A DNA stretch of 51,065 bases. Origin: Longimicrobium sp. GTDB taxonomy: Bacteria > Gemmatimonadota > Gemmatimonadetes > Longimicrobiales > Longimicrobiaceae. The notes below the pieces were generated by a model. The model was not told the origin of the DNA and made no database searches. It saw nothing but the letters and a program-made list of their open reading frames with translations. The translations under genes and the position numbers were made by a program. Below, piece after piece: positions 8,276 through 17,947 of this stretch. Numbering within the stretch: position 1 is the first letter of the stretch; each line of letters starts with the position of its first letter. Where the stretch lies: positions 1-51,065 of the forward strand of contig NZ_DATIND010000134.1 of assembly GCF_035474595.1 (NCBI RefSeq), read 5' to 3'.

Positions 8276-9274
8276 CTACCGGCGGGTGAGTTTCACGTCT
8301 CCCGAGAAGGTGCTCACCGTCACGCTGGCGTCGCCCGCGCCGACCCGCGCGGTGGCGTTGCGGCGGTTCTCGCGCTGCACCCGCGCGCCGGGATAGTCCA
8401 CCGAGATGCCGCCGCTGAAGGTGGTCATCTCCACGCTGGCCGAGGCGTTCGCGGCCAGCTGCAGCGTCACGTCGCCGCTGTGGGTGGTGAGCTCCAGGTC
8501 GGCGTCGCGGGCCAGGTCGCCGGACAGCACGATCCCCCCGGCCACGGTCTGGAAGGTGCCGCTGAGCCCGCGCCCCGTCACCCGGATCCCGCCGCTCACG
8601 CTGTGCACCTCGGCGCGGCCGCGCATCGACGCGATCTCCACGTCGCCGCTCACCGAGCCCGCCTCCACCTCGCCGGTGGCGGCGGTGATGCGCACGGTGC
8701 CGCTCACGCTGTTGGCCTCCACCCGGTCGCGCACGGTGCCGCCGACGGTCACCGGGCCGCTCATGGAGTTGGCCTCCACGCGCTCGGCGGTGGCGTCCAC
8801 GTCCACCGGGCCGCTGCGCGAGACGGCGGTGATGTGCCGCGAGCGCCCGCCGGTCACGCGCACCGGGCCGCTCACCGAGTGGGCCTCCACGTTGCCCGCC
8901 ATCCCGGTGACGGTAACGCCGGCCGCGACCACGTTCACCTCCAGGTCCTTCCGGGCGGGGACGCGCACCTCGATGCTGGAGCCGCGCCCGCCGTGGCCGC
9001 CGTAGCCGTTGCCGCCGCGGGGAACCACGCGCACCACCACGCCGTCGCCCTCGTCCTCCACGTCCACCCGGTCGCGGTCCGAGCCCAGGGTGCCGGTCAC
9101 CTGCACCTGGTTGCGGTCCCACGCCACCACCCGCACCTCGCCGGTGGGGTTCTGGATCTCCACCGCGCCCGTGGGGCCGGTGTTCCGCGTCACGTTCACC
9201 TGCTGCTGCGCCCGCGCCGGTCCGGCGCCCGCCGCCACGAGGGCGGCGGCGGCGATCATGGTCTTGACCCGCAT
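8276..9274 (-). CDS. Exported DUF4097-family beta-repeat protein with SVSG repeats
   Basis: 332 residues. The signal peptide is MRVKTMIAAAALVAAGAGPARAQ. About nine successive strands carry SVSG-type turns (HSVSGPVRV, NSMSGPVTV, GSVSGDVEI, TFSGGISV), the DUF4097 solenoid pattern also seen in LiaG-like proteins. Secreted or periplasmic, non-enzymatic by appearance. GGGGAGA precedes the ATG by 7 nt. It follows the anti-sigma gene by 44 bp in the same direction, so it is probably co-transcribed with the ECF pair and a target of that regulator. Confidence 0.9.
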   Translation of the reverse strand: MRVKTMIAAAALVAAGAGPARAQQQVNVTRNTGPTGAVEIQNPTGEVRVVAWDRNQVQVTGTLGSDRDRVDVEDEGDGVVVRVVPRGGNGYGGHGGRGSSIEVRVPARKDLEVNVVAAGVTVTGMAGNVEAHSVSGPVRVTGGRSRHITAVSRSGPVDVDATAERVEANSMSGPVTVGGTVRDRVEANSVSGTVRITAATGEVEAGSVSGDVEIASMRGRAEVHSVSGGIRVTGRGLSGTFQTVAGGIVLSGDLARDADLELTTHSGDVTLQLAANASASVEMTTFSGGISVDYPGARVQRENRRNATARVGAGDASVTVSTFSGDVKLTRR

Positions 9275-9318
9275 GGTGGGAATCTCCCCGTCGTGTCCGT
9301 GTAGCCTTCAGCTCCGGG

Positions 9319-10119
9319 TCAGAGCTCCACCGCCTGGCGGAGCATCTTCACCTTCGCGTCGTAGGTGGCCCCGAGCATCTGCACCAGCTCGCGGCTGTTG
9401 GGGTCCTTCGCCAGCGCCGCGCGCGACTCGGCGATCGCCTGGTCGATGATGCGAAGGTTGGTCTCCAGCGTCCGCACCGTCTCGGGCGCCATCTGCGCGC
9501 GCCGCGCCTCCAGCACGCCAGCCAGGTCGCCGATCGCCTTCTCGTAGTCCTGCTCGGCGGGGTGGAAGGCCGCGAACGCCGTCCCCTGCCCCGCCGCCGC
9601 CGGCCTCCCGCCGCCGTTCACCGCCGGCGTCGCGGGATCCGGCGCGACCGTCTCCTGCGTCCCCGCCGTCTGCGTCCCCGCAGCCGGGCCGGTGACGTGC
9701 ACCGGCGTTCCGATCGCCACCGGGCCCGCCGGCCCCTGCCGCCGCATCAGCACCGCCGTGACGGCGGACGACGAGGCGACCAGGACCAGCGCCGCGGCCG
9801 CCTGCAGCGCCCAGCGCGGAGGCTGCCAGGGGCGGCGCCGGGGAACGAGGGGGATGACCTTCGTCTCCTCCACCACCGCGAGCTCCGCCATGGCCGCGCG
9901 GGGTTCCAGCCGCTCCGCGATCCCCGCCCACAGGTCGCGCCGCGGGGCGATGCCGGCGGGAAGCGCCTGTGCCATGGCCAGGAGCGAGCGGATGGCCTCC
10001 ACCTCGGCGCGGCACTCGTCGCACGCCTCCACGTGGCGCTGCACCCGCACCCGCTCGATGTCCGGCAGCTCGCCCGAGGCGAAGTCGTCGAGCCGTTCCG
10101 TTGCCTGTTCGTGCGTCAT
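9319..10119 (-). CDS. Anti-sigma factor with zinc-binding ZAS domain
   Basis: 266 residues. The N terminus has the ZAS motif in RHVEACDECRAEV (H-x3-C-x2-C) near residue 28. A cytoplasmic linker, one transmembrane segment (LQAAAALVLVASSSAVTAVL, about residues 105-125), a Pro/Ala/Thr-rich stretch and a helical periplasmic end (EKAIGDLAGVLEARRAQ ...) follow. This is the layout of membrane anti-sigma factors that hold an ECF sigma until an envelope signal. Its ATG overlaps the sigma stop by 4 bp (10116-10119), which supports the pairing. Confidence 0.92.
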   Translation of the reverse strand: MTHEQATERLDDFASGELPDIERVRVQRHVEACDECRAEVEAIRSLLAMAQALPAGIAPRRDLWAGIAERLEPRAAMAELAVVEETKVIPLVPRRRPWQPPRWALQAAAALVLVASSSAVTAVLMRRQGPAGPVAIGTPVHVTGPAAGTQTAGTQETVAPDPATPAVNGGGRPAAAGQGTAFAAFHPAEQDYEKAIGDLAGVLEARRAQMAPETVRTLETNLRIIDQAIAESRAALAKDPNSRELVQMLGATYDAKVKMLRQAVEL

Positions 10120-10670
10120 CGGTCCAGTGCCTCCCTGAGGAGCCGGCGCGCCCGGTGGAGCTGCGCCTTGCAGGTGCCCACGGCCAGGCCGTGCATCTCC
10201 GCGATCTCCTCGTGCTTGTAGCCTTCCACGTCGTGCAGCACGAACACCGTGCGCGCCCCCGGCGGGAGCGTGGCGATGGCGCGCTCCAGGTCCATCGCCT
10301 GCCCCGGGTCCGGCGGGCGGCCGGGAGATTCGTACGCCTCCAGGTCGTCGGTGCCGAACACCCTGCCGATGCGGATCCCCTCGGCGCGCCGGTCGCCCAG
10401 GCACACGTTCACCGCCAGCCGGTGCAGCCAGGTGGAGAAGGCGCTCTTCCCCTCGAAGCTGGCCAGCTTCTGCCAGGCGCGGACGAACACGTCCTGCGCG
10501 AGCTCCTCGGCCTTGGTCCCGTCGCCGCAGATGCGCAGGCAGAGCGCGTACACGCGGTCCAGGTGCTGGCGGTAGAGCTGCTCGAAGGCGGCGACGTCGC
10601 CCTGCTGGGCGCGGCGGACAATGGCGTCCGTCGCCGCGGGGGCCGCGTCTTCAACCAGCATGGTCGCCAT
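10116..10670 (-). CDS. ECF RNA polymerase sigma factor (sigma-E/RpoE-like)
   Basis: 184 residues from ATG 10670. Region 2 spans AFEQLYRQHLDRVYALCLRI to AFSTWLHRLAVNVC, and region 4 holds the helix-turn-helix HEEIAEMHGLAVGTCKAQLH. There is no region 3 and no C-terminal extension, so it is a classical ECF factor. It directs polymerase to a regulon that probably includes the downstream anti-sigma and DUF4097 genes. Other in-frame starts are TTG 10712 and ATG 10661. The 800 bp upstream are repeat-rich and I could not identify its own promoter. Confidence 0.93.
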   Translation of the reverse strand: MATMLVEDAAPAATDAIVRRAQQGDVAAFEQLYRQHLDRVYALCLRICGDGTKAEELAQDVFVRAWQKLASFEGKSAFSTWLHRLAVNVCLGDRRAEGIRIGRVFGTDDLEAYESPGRPPDPGQAMDLERAIATLPPGARTVFVLHDVEGYKHEEIAEMHGLAVGTCKAQLHRARRLLREALDR

Positions 10671-11018
10671 CGAGTCCGGCCGTCGGAGGGTTCGCCGTTT
10701 TCCCGCTGCCAATCTGATGCACGGCGCACCCGGTTGGTTTAAACGGAGATCCGGCGGGCGATCCAGCCCCGGCGCGGCGGCGTGCCCCGGCCGTGGACGA
10801 CCCGCGCTGCGGGAAGGGGGATGAAGAGTACCGCATGGGGGATTCGGAGGAACGTGAGCGGGAGGTCCCGCGGGAAGGTGATGCGGAGGAAGGAGATAAG
10901 ATAATACGTCGCACGCGGTTCGTCAGTCGCGGGGAGACGAATTGATCGGATCGGGGGAGAGAACCAAGCGTCGGGAGGAGACTCAGCGCGAGGAGAAGCT
11001 TCGTCGTAAAGCGGAGAT

Positions 11019-11091
11019 ATCCTGCCCGCCTTGCTGGCCCCCTCCCCCGGCTCCTCCGCCCGCTCCGCGGGGGAGGGGAGAACTCATCGCG
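11019..11091 (+). repeat. Composite repeat G, copy 1
   Basis: Starts ATCCTGCCCGCCTTGCTGGC and ends GGGGAGAACTCATCGCG, with a Pro-codon-like GC-rich middle. An inverted copy is at 37936-38007. The ATCCTGCCCGCC head alone recurs at 15510, 25800 (inverted), 28730 and 46490 (inverted). The gap 10671-11483 holds only such repeats; no gene was recognised. Confidence 0.75.
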
Positions 11092-11120
11092 GGATGGATG
11101 GTGGAGCGATCCCGCCGCGC

Positions 11121-11181
11121 CGCGCCCTCTCCGGCCGGCTCAGGCCGTCCACCTCTCCCGTACCGGGAGAGGTAGCTGGAC
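11121..11181 (+). repeat. Composite repeat C, copy 1 (61 bp, exact)
   Basis: Identical over 61 bp to the reverse complement of 46534-46594. It contains the hairpin CCTCTCCC-GTACC-GGGAGAGG. Confidence 0.9.
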
Positions 11182-11321
11182 GGCATCGCTGCTCCATCGC
11201 CACCCTCCCGCCCGCCTGGCTGGACCACGCTGCGCGACCAGACCTCCGAGCGCGCCGCGATGCTGGGCTGGGCCTCGCGACCCACCGCAGCCGATGAGTG
11301 CACAAGTGCTTGCGCGCCGCC

Positions 11322-11399
11322 ATCGAAGTTACCCCCTCCCGTTATCGGGCCCCGTTATCGGGAGGGGGTACGCGGCCCCAGCCGCGGGGGGAGGGCCCC
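11322..11399 (+). repeat. Composite repeat B, copy 1
   Basis: Hairpin arms ACCCCCTCCCG and CGGGAGGGGGT, then GTACGCGGCCCCAGCCGCGG. An inverted copy is at 16545-16610. This copy has an internal 13-bp duplication (GTTATCGGGCCCC) in the loop. Confidence 0.8.
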
Positions 11400-11483
11400 G
11401 GGGGCGCCGCGGAGACGCACCCGAAGCCCTCCCCTCGCCGAGTTCTGTGAAGCCAACCGTGTTCGGGGCCCCCGCCGGGCCGG

Positions 11484-12977
11484 CTAATCCCCCGCGACCG
11501 GTGCCCCCGCGTCGGCCGTCATCTCCGCGCGGGCGATCTCCACCGCCTGCTGGCGCGGCGCGGGGACGACCGCCGCGAGCGCGGGCGACCAGAGCACGCG
11601 CCGCACCCGCCAGAGCAGCGCCACCGCCACCACGGCAAGCGACAGCACCAGCCCGCTCCAGATCCCCACGTGCCGCATCCCGGTGTGGAAGCCCAGCACG
11701 TACGCCACCGGGATTCCGATCCCCCAGTAGCCGATCAGGGTGATCCACATCGGCACGCGCGTGTCGGCCGCGCCGCGGAGCAGCGAGAGCCCCGTCACCT
11801 GCGCGCCGTCGAACACCTGGAAGAGCGCGGCGGTGAAGAGCAGCGCCGTGCCGTACGCCATGATCTCGCGGTCGCTGGTGTACAGCCCGATCAGCTGCCG
11901 CGGGAAGAGCAGGAACGCCAGCGCGCACAGCGACATGAAGCCGATGGCCACCACGTAGGTGGCCAGCCCCGCGCGGTGCACGCCGCGCCGGCTTCCCGCG
12001 CCCAGGTGGTGTCCCACGCGGATGCCGCCGGCGGCGCTGGCACCCACCGCCACCATGAAGGTGACCGAGGCGATGTTGATGGTCACCTGGTGCGCGGCCA
12101 GCTGCACCGGGCCCAGCCACCCCATCATCACCGCGGCGAACGAGAAGGTGCCCACCTCGGCGCCCACCTGCGCCCCGATCGGCGCACCGATGGCCGCGAT
12201 GCGCCGCATCCGCGCCGGCACCGGCCGCAGCCGCACGCCGCGGAACGGCGACAGCTCGGGGTGCCGCGCCACGTACACGCCCATCACCGCCAGCACGGCC
12301 CAGCGCACGATGCTGGTCGACAGCCCCGACCCCACCACGCCCATCGGCCGCACCACGCCGGGCACGCCGTAGATCAGCAGGCGGTTGCCGAGCACGTTCA
12401 CCGCCACGCCCACGAACATCATGGTCATGGCCACGCGCGTGCGGCCCATGGCGTCCAGGTACACGCGCAGCGCCATGAACAGCATCAGCGGGAGCACGCC
12501 GGGGGCCAGCGCCATCATGAACCTGCCCGCCAGCGCGGCCACCTCGGGGTCCTGCCCCAGCGACAGGGCAATCGGCCGGCCGAGGATCGACGCCACGGTG
12601 ATGGGGATCGATACCAGCACGGCCAGCCAGATCCCCTGCACCGCCACGCGCCGGCACTCGGCGCGGTCGCCCGCGCCGAAGCTCTGGCTGACCAGAGGCG
12701 TCATCCCCATCAGCATCCCGCTCATCGTCACCAGCAGGGAGAAGTGGATGCCGCTCCCCAGCCCGGCCGCCGCCAGCGACGCGGCGCCCAGCGGGCCGAC
12801 CATGATGGTGTCGGTCGTCGTCATCGCCACGCCGCCCAGCTGGCCCACGATGATGGGCCCGGCCAGGCGCAGCAGCTGCCGCACCTCGTGCGCGAACAAC
12901 CGCCCCCGCCGCCGCCGTCCTCCGGGCGAAAGCCCGCCCCGCGGCCTCCCCCGCTCCAGTGTCGCCGTCCCCATCAT
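11484..12977 (-). CDS. MATE-family multidrug/sodium antiporter
   Basis: 497 residues (496 if the second ATG at 12974 is used, which has better spacing to GGAGG). An Arg-rich N terminus is followed by twelve predicted membrane segments in two six-helix halves. Family features include LAGPIIVGQLGGVAMTTTDT in helix 1 and VALLWRV near the end. It would export cationic drugs or metabolites in exchange for H+ or Na+; the substrate is unknown. It stands alone between a repeat cluster and a 32-bp hairpin, so it is probably monocistronic. Confidence 0.9.
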   Translation of the reverse strand: MMGTATLERGRPRGGLSPGGRRRRGRLFAHEVRQLLRLAGPIIVGQLGGVAMTTTDTIMVGPLGAASLAAAGLGSGIHFSLLVTMSGMLMGMTPLVSQSFGAGDRAECRRVAVQGIWLAVLVSIPITVASILGRPIALSLGQDPEVAALAGRFMMALAPGVLPLMLFMALRVYLDAMGRTRVAMTMMFVGVAVNVLGNRLLIYGVPGVVRPMGVVGSGLSTSIVRWAVLAVMGVYVARHPELSPFRGVRLRPVPARMRRIAAIGAPIGAQVGAEVGTFSFAAVMMGWLGPVQLAAHQVTINIASVTFMVAVGASAAGGIRVGHHLGAGSRRGVHRAGLATYVVAIGFMSLCALAFLLFPRQLIGLYTSDREIMAYGTALLFTAALFQVFDGAQVTGLSLLRGAADTRVPMWITLIGYWGIGIPVAYVLGFHTGMRHVGIWSGLVLSLAVVAVALLWRVRRVLWSPALAAVVPAPRQQAVEIARAEMTADAGAPVAGD

Positions 12978-13043
12978 CCCCTCCGTCCATTCCCCGTTCT
13001 CGATCGATCGCTTCCGATTACTCTCAATTCCTCCAGCATCGCC

Positions 13044-13120
13044 GGATCTCACGCGGAGCCGCGGAGACGCGGAGGAGCAGCCCCAACACCTCCGCGTCTC
13101 CGCGGCTCCGCGTGAGATCC
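13044..13120. repeat. Perfect 32-bp-stem hairpin (family F), copy 1
   Basis: Arms 13044-13075 and 13089-13120 are exact reverse complements around a 13-nt loop; outer sequence GGATCTCACGCGGAGCCGCG. Relatives lie at 21919-21993 and about 32809-32875. It lies just upstream of the MATE gene. Confidence 0.92.
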
Positions 13121-13175
13121 AGCCGGGCCTGGAGACGCCGGGATGCAAGGTGATGCGTCGGGCCCCAATAGCAGA

Positions 13176-13206
13176 GGGCCCCGCGGTCCGGTGATCCGCG
13201 GGGCCC
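13176..13206 (-). terminator. GC-rich hairpin terminator after the small membrane protein
   Basis: Arms GGGCCCCGCGG and CCGCGGGGCCC with a 9-nt loop, 28 bp beyond the stop of the gene at 13234. No T tract follows. Confidence 0.6.
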
Positions 13207-13233
13207 CCTTGCTGCCGTCCAGTCGGCGTCGCC

Positions 13234-13542
13234 TCAGTTGCGCTCCTGCGCCTGCTGGGCGGCCGTCATGGCCAGCAGCTTGGTGTCGCCCGCGGAGATC
13301 AGGGCCTCCGCGAAGTCCTGGCGCTCTTCCAGGACGTTCAGGCGGCTGTCGATGGATACCAGCAGCTCGCGAATGCGGTGCGTATCATTCGGGTCCGCGT
13401 TGGAGGCGCGGAGCTTCTGCTGCGTCATCACCTCCAGCAGCGCGCCCAGGCGCTTGGAGAGCGGACGCAGGATCAGCACGGCCCCCGTGGTGAGGGTCAG
13501 CGTGACCAGCACGGTCAGCGAGACGATGTCACCCGAATTCAT
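13234..13542 (-). CDS. Small single-pass membrane protein, coiled-coil
   Basis: 102 residues. An N-terminal membrane segment (IVSLTVLVTLTLTTGAVLIL, residues 6-25) is followed by a cytoplasmic helix with heptad-like pattern (LSKRLGALLEVMTQQKLRAS, RELLVSIDSRLNVLEERQDF). AAGGAG lies about 6 nt before the ATG. No family is recognised. It is a single-gene unit with its own terminator hairpin; the look of a scaffold or division-associated small protein is suggestive only. Confidence 0.8.
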   Translation of the reverse strand: MNSGDIVSLTVLVTLTLTTGAVLILRPLSKRLGALLEVMTQQKLRASNADPNDTHRIRELLVSIDSRLNVLEERQDFAEALISAGDTKLLAMTAAQQAQERN

Positions 13543-13700
13543 GGAAGCTCCTTCAGGTTCGGGGCCGGTGCGGCACCTTCCGCGACCGCGGCCGGGGGGT
13601 CCGGGCGAACGAACCGCCGCACATCACCCCCTTTCGCAAACGTATGCGGAAAGCCCGGAACGGGCAATGCCTTCGCGCAAGGGGGCGCGGGGGACGGGCG

Positions 13701-14336
13701 TCAGGCCGCGGTGGCGCCGGAGCGGACGCCGGCGGGCGCGCGCCGCGGCGATTTCGTCTTCCGCCGCTGCTCCAGCCAGGCGGGGATGCGGATGGCGAGG
13801 AGGACGGCCAGCACCGCGGCGTAGACCAGCGGCTCGCGCACGTCCTTCTTCACCGACCACAGGAAGTGGATCACCCCCAGCACCGCCGCGGCGTAGACCA
13901 GCCGGTGCAGCTTCACCCAGCGCGGCCCCAGCCGCCGGATGCTCGCCTTCGTGGACGTGAGGGCGAGGGGGACGAGGAGGCAGAACGCGGTGAAGCCGGC
14001 GGTCACGTACGGATGCTTCACCACGTCGGCCACGATGTACGCCGGCGCGAACGCCTGGTCGCCCAGGTAGATGAAGAAGTGCAGCACGGCGTAGAAGAAG
14101 GCGAACAGCCCCAGCGGCCGCCGCGCGGCGATCACGCCGTTCCACCCGCTGATGCGCCGCACCGGCGAAACCGCCAGCGTGCACAGGAGGAGGACCAGCA
14201 CCGCCTTTCCCGTGCGGTGGGTGATGTCCTTCACCGGGTCCGCCTCCAGCGTCCCCGTCACGCCCGCCGTGACGAGGAGGACCATCGGCAGAAGCCCGCC
14301 GGTCCAGACGGCGGGCTTCAGCACCCTGCGGAGCAC
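13701..14336 (-). CDS. msrQ: MsrQ, haem-binding membrane subunit of the periplasmic methionine sulfoxide reductase
   Basis: About 211 residues, six membrane segments, with the family hallmark ADPVKDITHRTGK near the start, histidines in AVLHFFIYLG and WVKLHRLVYA, and HFLWSVKKD. It passes electrons from the quinone pool or flavin reductase to MsrP. The start is uncertain: GTG 14336 gives the E. coli length, while a CTG at 14357 would overlap the msrP stop and has GGAGG 5 nt upstream. It follows msrP directly in the same operon. The C-terminal tail is basic (RRKTKSPRR). Confidence 0.88.
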   Translation of the reverse strand: MLRRVLKPAVWTGGLLPMVLLVTAGVTGTLEADPVKDITHRTGKAVLVLLLCTLAVSPVRRISGWNGVIAARRPLGLFAFFYAVLHFFIYLGDQAFAPAYIVADVVKHPYVTAGFTAFCLLVPLALTSTKASIRRLGPRWVKLHRLVYAAAVLGVIHFLWSVKKDVREPLVYAAVLAVLLAIRIPAWLEQRRKTKSPRRAPAGVRSGATAA

Positions 14337-14353
14337 GCGCTCGGCGCCGGAGC

Positions 14354-15280
<927 letters not shown>

Positions 15281-15411
15281 GGGAACCTCTCGTTCTTCGT
15301 TCGATCTGACAGCGGTATCGGCGGCACGACGGATCTTTCGGTGCGGCTCGATCCATCTTCGTGCAAGACAGCCAAAGCGATGGTGGGAGATGGACCTGGG
15401 TGCGTCTCGCC

Positions 15412-15528
15412 GGCGCCGCGGCCCTCTCCCCCCGCCCCCTCCCCAAAACTGCCTGGGGGAGGGGAAGATCTCAGGGTGAGGAGAGGCATCCGCGGCTCCG
15501 AGGCGGCATCCTGCCCGCCTCGCTGGCC
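15412..15528 (+). repeat. Composite repeat D, copy 1
   Basis: Begins GGCGCCGCGGCCCTCTCCCC, contains the hairpin CCCCTCCCC-aaaactgccT-GGGGAGGGG and ends with ATCCTGCCCGCCTCGCTGGC. The second copy is at 28626-28745. It fills the 359-bp gap between msrP and htpX, where no gene was seen. Confidence 0.8.
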
Positions 15529-15639
15529 TCCTCCGATCGGATGCAGGAGCGCGGCCAACGTGATACTCCGTCGCGGGATGCGGCGATGGCGGACGGTCAC
15601 GGGAGATGCGGGGCGCGGTCGCCCGCGCCCCTGATTACC

Positions 15640-16491
15640 TCACCGCGCTGCCGGATCTCGGGCCAGCGCCTCGAGGCGGGCGATGCGCTCCTCCATCGGC
15701 GGGTGGGTGGAGAACCACTTGGTGAAGCCGCCGCCGCTCACCGCCGCGAGCGGGTTCACCTGCGCCAGCGGGGCCACCGCGGGCGACACGTCCATGGGGA
15801 TGCGGTGCGCGCCCATCTCCAGCTTGCGCAGCGCGTTGGCCAGCGAGCGCGGGCGGCCGCTGATCTGCGCGCCCACCGCGTCGGCCTTGAACTCGCGCTG
15901 GCGGCTGATGGCGAGCTGCACGACCATGGCGGCCAGCGGCGCCAGCAGCAGCATGGCGATCATCACGAACGGGTGCACGTCGCGCCGGTCGCGGCCGCCG
16001 CCGAAGAAGAAGCCGAAGTGCGCCAGGTTGCTGATGGCGCCCGCCAGCGTGGCGGTGACCGTCATCAGCAGCATGTCGCGGTTCTTGATGTGCGCCAGCT
16101 CGTGGGCGATGACGCCCTCCAGCTCGTCGGGGCTCACCGCGCGCAGGATGCCCTCGGTGACGCAGACCACGGCGTGCTCGGGGTCGCGGCCGGTGGCGAA
16201 GGCGTTGGGCTGCACGTGCGGCGCGAGGGCGACCGTGGGCATCGGCAGCCCGGCGCGCTGGCGCAGGCGGTCGACCATGGCGTACAGCTCGGGCGCCTGC
16301 GCCTGGTCCACCACCTGCGCGCCGTACATGCGCAGCACCATCTGCGCGCTGGCGAAGTAGGCGAAGAAGTTCATCCCCACGGCCAGCACCAGCGCCATCA
16401 CCAGCCCGCTCTGGCCGCTGATCATGCTTCCCACCGCGCCCAGCAGCGCGGTGAGGCCGGCCATCATCAGGAAAACCTTCACGTTGTTCAT
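15640..16491 (-). CDS. htpX: HtpX-family membrane zinc metalloprotease
   Basis: 283 residues. Two N-terminal membrane helices precede the zinc motif HELAH at 130-134; two more helices (NLAHFGFFFGG, MIAMLLLAPLAAMVVQLA) follow, then REFKADAVGA, whose glutamate is the third zinc ligand. It degrades misfolded inner-membrane proteins together with FtsH-type quality control. AGGAGG lies about 10 nt before the ATG. It fits the stress-response neighbourhood but is transcribed alone between repeats. Confidence 0.94.
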   Translation of the reverse strand: MNNVKVFLMMAGLTALLGAVGSMISGQSGLVMALVLAVGMNFFAYFASAQMVLRMYGAQVVDQAQAPELYAMVDRLRQRAGLPMPTVALAPHVQPNAFATGRDPEHAVVCVTEGILRAVSPDELEGVIAHELAHIKNRDMLLMTVTATLAGAISNLAHFGFFFGGGRDRRDVHPFVMIAMLLLAPLAAMVVQLAISRQREFKADAVGAQISGRPRSLANALRKLEMGAHRIPMDVSPAVAPLAQVNPLAAVSGGGFTKWFSTHPPMEERIARLEALARDPAAR

Positions 16492-16544
16492 CTCTCGTTT
16501 CCTCCTGGATCTGCGGACCTTCTGTTCGATCCGACTTCATCGCG

Positions 16545-16610
16545 GAGCCCTCCCCCCGCGGCTGGGGCCGCGTACCCCCTCCCGATCACGGGAGGGGGTA
16601 ACTTCGATCG
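16545..16610 (-). repeat. Composite repeat B, copy 2
   Basis: Inverted copy of 11322-11399 lacking the internal duplication; hairpin CCCCCTCCCGATCACGGGAG plus flank. It lies in the upstream region of htpX. Confidence 0.8.
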
Positions 16611-16690
16611 TGGCGCTCCGGCAATTGCGCACTCCGTCGCCTGACGTGGGATGCGTGGCCCGGCCCGGCCCTCTCTCCGCGTCCCTCGCG

Positions 16691-17860
16691 CTAATATCCC
16701 TTCAGCCGCAGCACGGGGCGGCGGAAGAGCGGGTTCGGGTTGGTGTCCGCCGCCTTCGCGCCCGGCTTCGTGCCGGCGGGGTGCGACAGGCGGCGGCGCA
16801 TTTTCGCGCCGCGGGTGAGGCCGCCGCGGGTCATCGCCGCGCGCACGTCGGCCGACACGGGCGCGTGCACGACCTCGCGGCGATCCGCGCCGGGGCCGGG
16901 GGAGGCACCCGCATCTCCATCCCCCGAATCCCCACCGCGCTCGTCGTCGCTCGGCGGGGGGCGGAGGAGGGAGAAGGCGATGGAGCCGCCGATCAGCGCC
17001 GCGATCACCGCCAGCGAGACGAGCACGGGCACCTTCACCACGTCGGCCAGCAGCATCTTGCCGCCCACGAACACCAGCACCATCGCCAGCCCCACCTTCA
17101 GGTACACGAACCGGTGCACCACCCCCGCGAGGAGGAAGTACATCGACCGCAAACCAAGGATGGCCATGACGTTGGAGGTGTAGACCAGGAACGGGTCCTT
17201 GGTGACCGCGAAGATCGCGGGGATGCTGTCCACCGCGAACACCAGGTCGGTGACCTCCACCATCACCAGCGCCATCAGCAGCGGCGTGGCCATCCGCCGG
17301 CCGTTCTCGCGGGTGAAGAAGCGCTGCCCGTCGTACTCCGCGGAAAACGGGATCAGCCGCCGCACCATCCGCAGCACGGGGTTGCTCGCGGGGTCGAAGC
17401 CCTCGTCCTTGCGCACGGCCAGCTTGATCCCGGTCAGCAGCAGGATGCCGCCGAACAGGTAGATCACCCAGTGCCAGCGCTCCAGCGCGTACGCCCCGGC
17501 GGCGATGAAGCCGCCGCGCATCACCAGCGCGCCCAGGATGCCCCAGAACAGCACGCGGTGCTGGTAGAGGCGGGGCACGGCGAAGTACGAGAAGATCAGC
17601 GCGATGACGAAGATGTTGTCGACCGCGAGCGACTTCTCCACCAGGTAGCCGGTGAGGAACTCGAGCGCCGGCTGCCGCCCCGCGAACGCCCAGATGGCCG
17701 CGTTGAAGAGCAGCGCCACGCACACCCAGATGCCGCTCCAGAGCGCCGCCTCGCGCAGGCGGACCTCGTGCGCCTTGCGGTGGAACACGCCCAGGTCCAG
17801 GGCCAGCATCGCCAGCACGAAGCCGTTGAAGGCCACCCAGAACCAGATGCTCGTCGCCAT
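16691..17860 (-). CDS. TerC-family membrane protein (Alx/MntX-like manganese exporter)
   Basis: 389 residues. About nine membrane helices include the acidic metal-site motifs of the TerC family: EKSLAVDNIFVIALIFSYF and EVTDLVFAVDSIPAIFAVT (AVDNIF and AVDSIPA repeats). A 75-residue basic, Pro/Asp-rich cytoplasmic tail is unusual. GGGAGG lies before the ATG. A yybP-ykoY riboswitch with its own terminator lies in the leader, which together with the family strongly suggests Mn2+ export rather than tellurite resistance. Confidence 0.93.
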   Translation of the reverse strand: MATSIWFWVAFNGFVLAMLALDLGVFHRKAHEVRLREAALWSGIWVCVALLFNAAIWAFAGRQPALEFLTGYLVEKSLAVDNIFVIALIFSYFAVPRLYQHRVLFWGILGALVMRGGFIAAGAYALERWHWVIYLFGGILLLTGIKLAVRKDEGFDPASNPVLRMVRRLIPFSAEYDGQRFFTRENGRRMATPLLMALVMVEVTDLVFAVDSIPAIFAVTKDPFLVYTSNVMAILGLRSMYFLLAGVVHRFVYLKVGLAMVLVFVGGKMLLADVVKVPVLVSLAVIAALIGGSIAFSLLRPPPSDDERGGDSGDGDAGASPGPGADRREVVHAPVSADVRAAMTRGGLTRGAKMRRRLSHPAGTKPGAKAADTNPNPLFRRPVLRLKGY

Positions 17861-17898
17861 TCCGCGTCCCTCCCTTGTCGTCGGCACCGCAGGGCAAC

Positions 17899-17947
17899 AA
17901 AAAAGCGAGACCCTACGGCACGATGAACGTGCTCGTAGTGGTCTCGC
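17899..17947 (-). terminator. Riboswitch-controlled intrinsic terminator of the terC leader
   Basis: On the minus strand GCGAGACC pairs with GGTCTCGC (with CTACG/CGTAG continuing the stem) and is followed by six Ts, 39 nt before the terC ATG. Its 5' arm (GAGACCAC) is the 3' side of the aptamer P1, so the two folds exclude each other. Confidence 0.9.

Noticed and set aside
4302-9122. Very long minus-strand open frame of about 1600 codons across the DUF4097, barrel and second DUF4097 genes
   Set aside because: Only its last 352 codons are a real gene; the rest is an out-of-frame shadow of the two upstream genes with Arg/Gly/Ala-rich composition, a usual effect of high GC.
5462-9304. 1280-codon plus-strand open frame
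   Set aside because: Antisense to well-supported genes, with His/Arg/Val-rich composition and no recognisable domain.
10860-10930. Promoter for the ECF sigma gene (TATTAT-like box near 10900)
   Set aside because: The only -35-like hexamer is at a 13-14 bp spacing and the site lies over 200 bp upstream among repeats.
16691-17860. Tellurite-resistance assignment for the TerC-family gene
   Set aside because: There is no ter cluster, and the Mn2+ riboswitch in the leader points to manganese.
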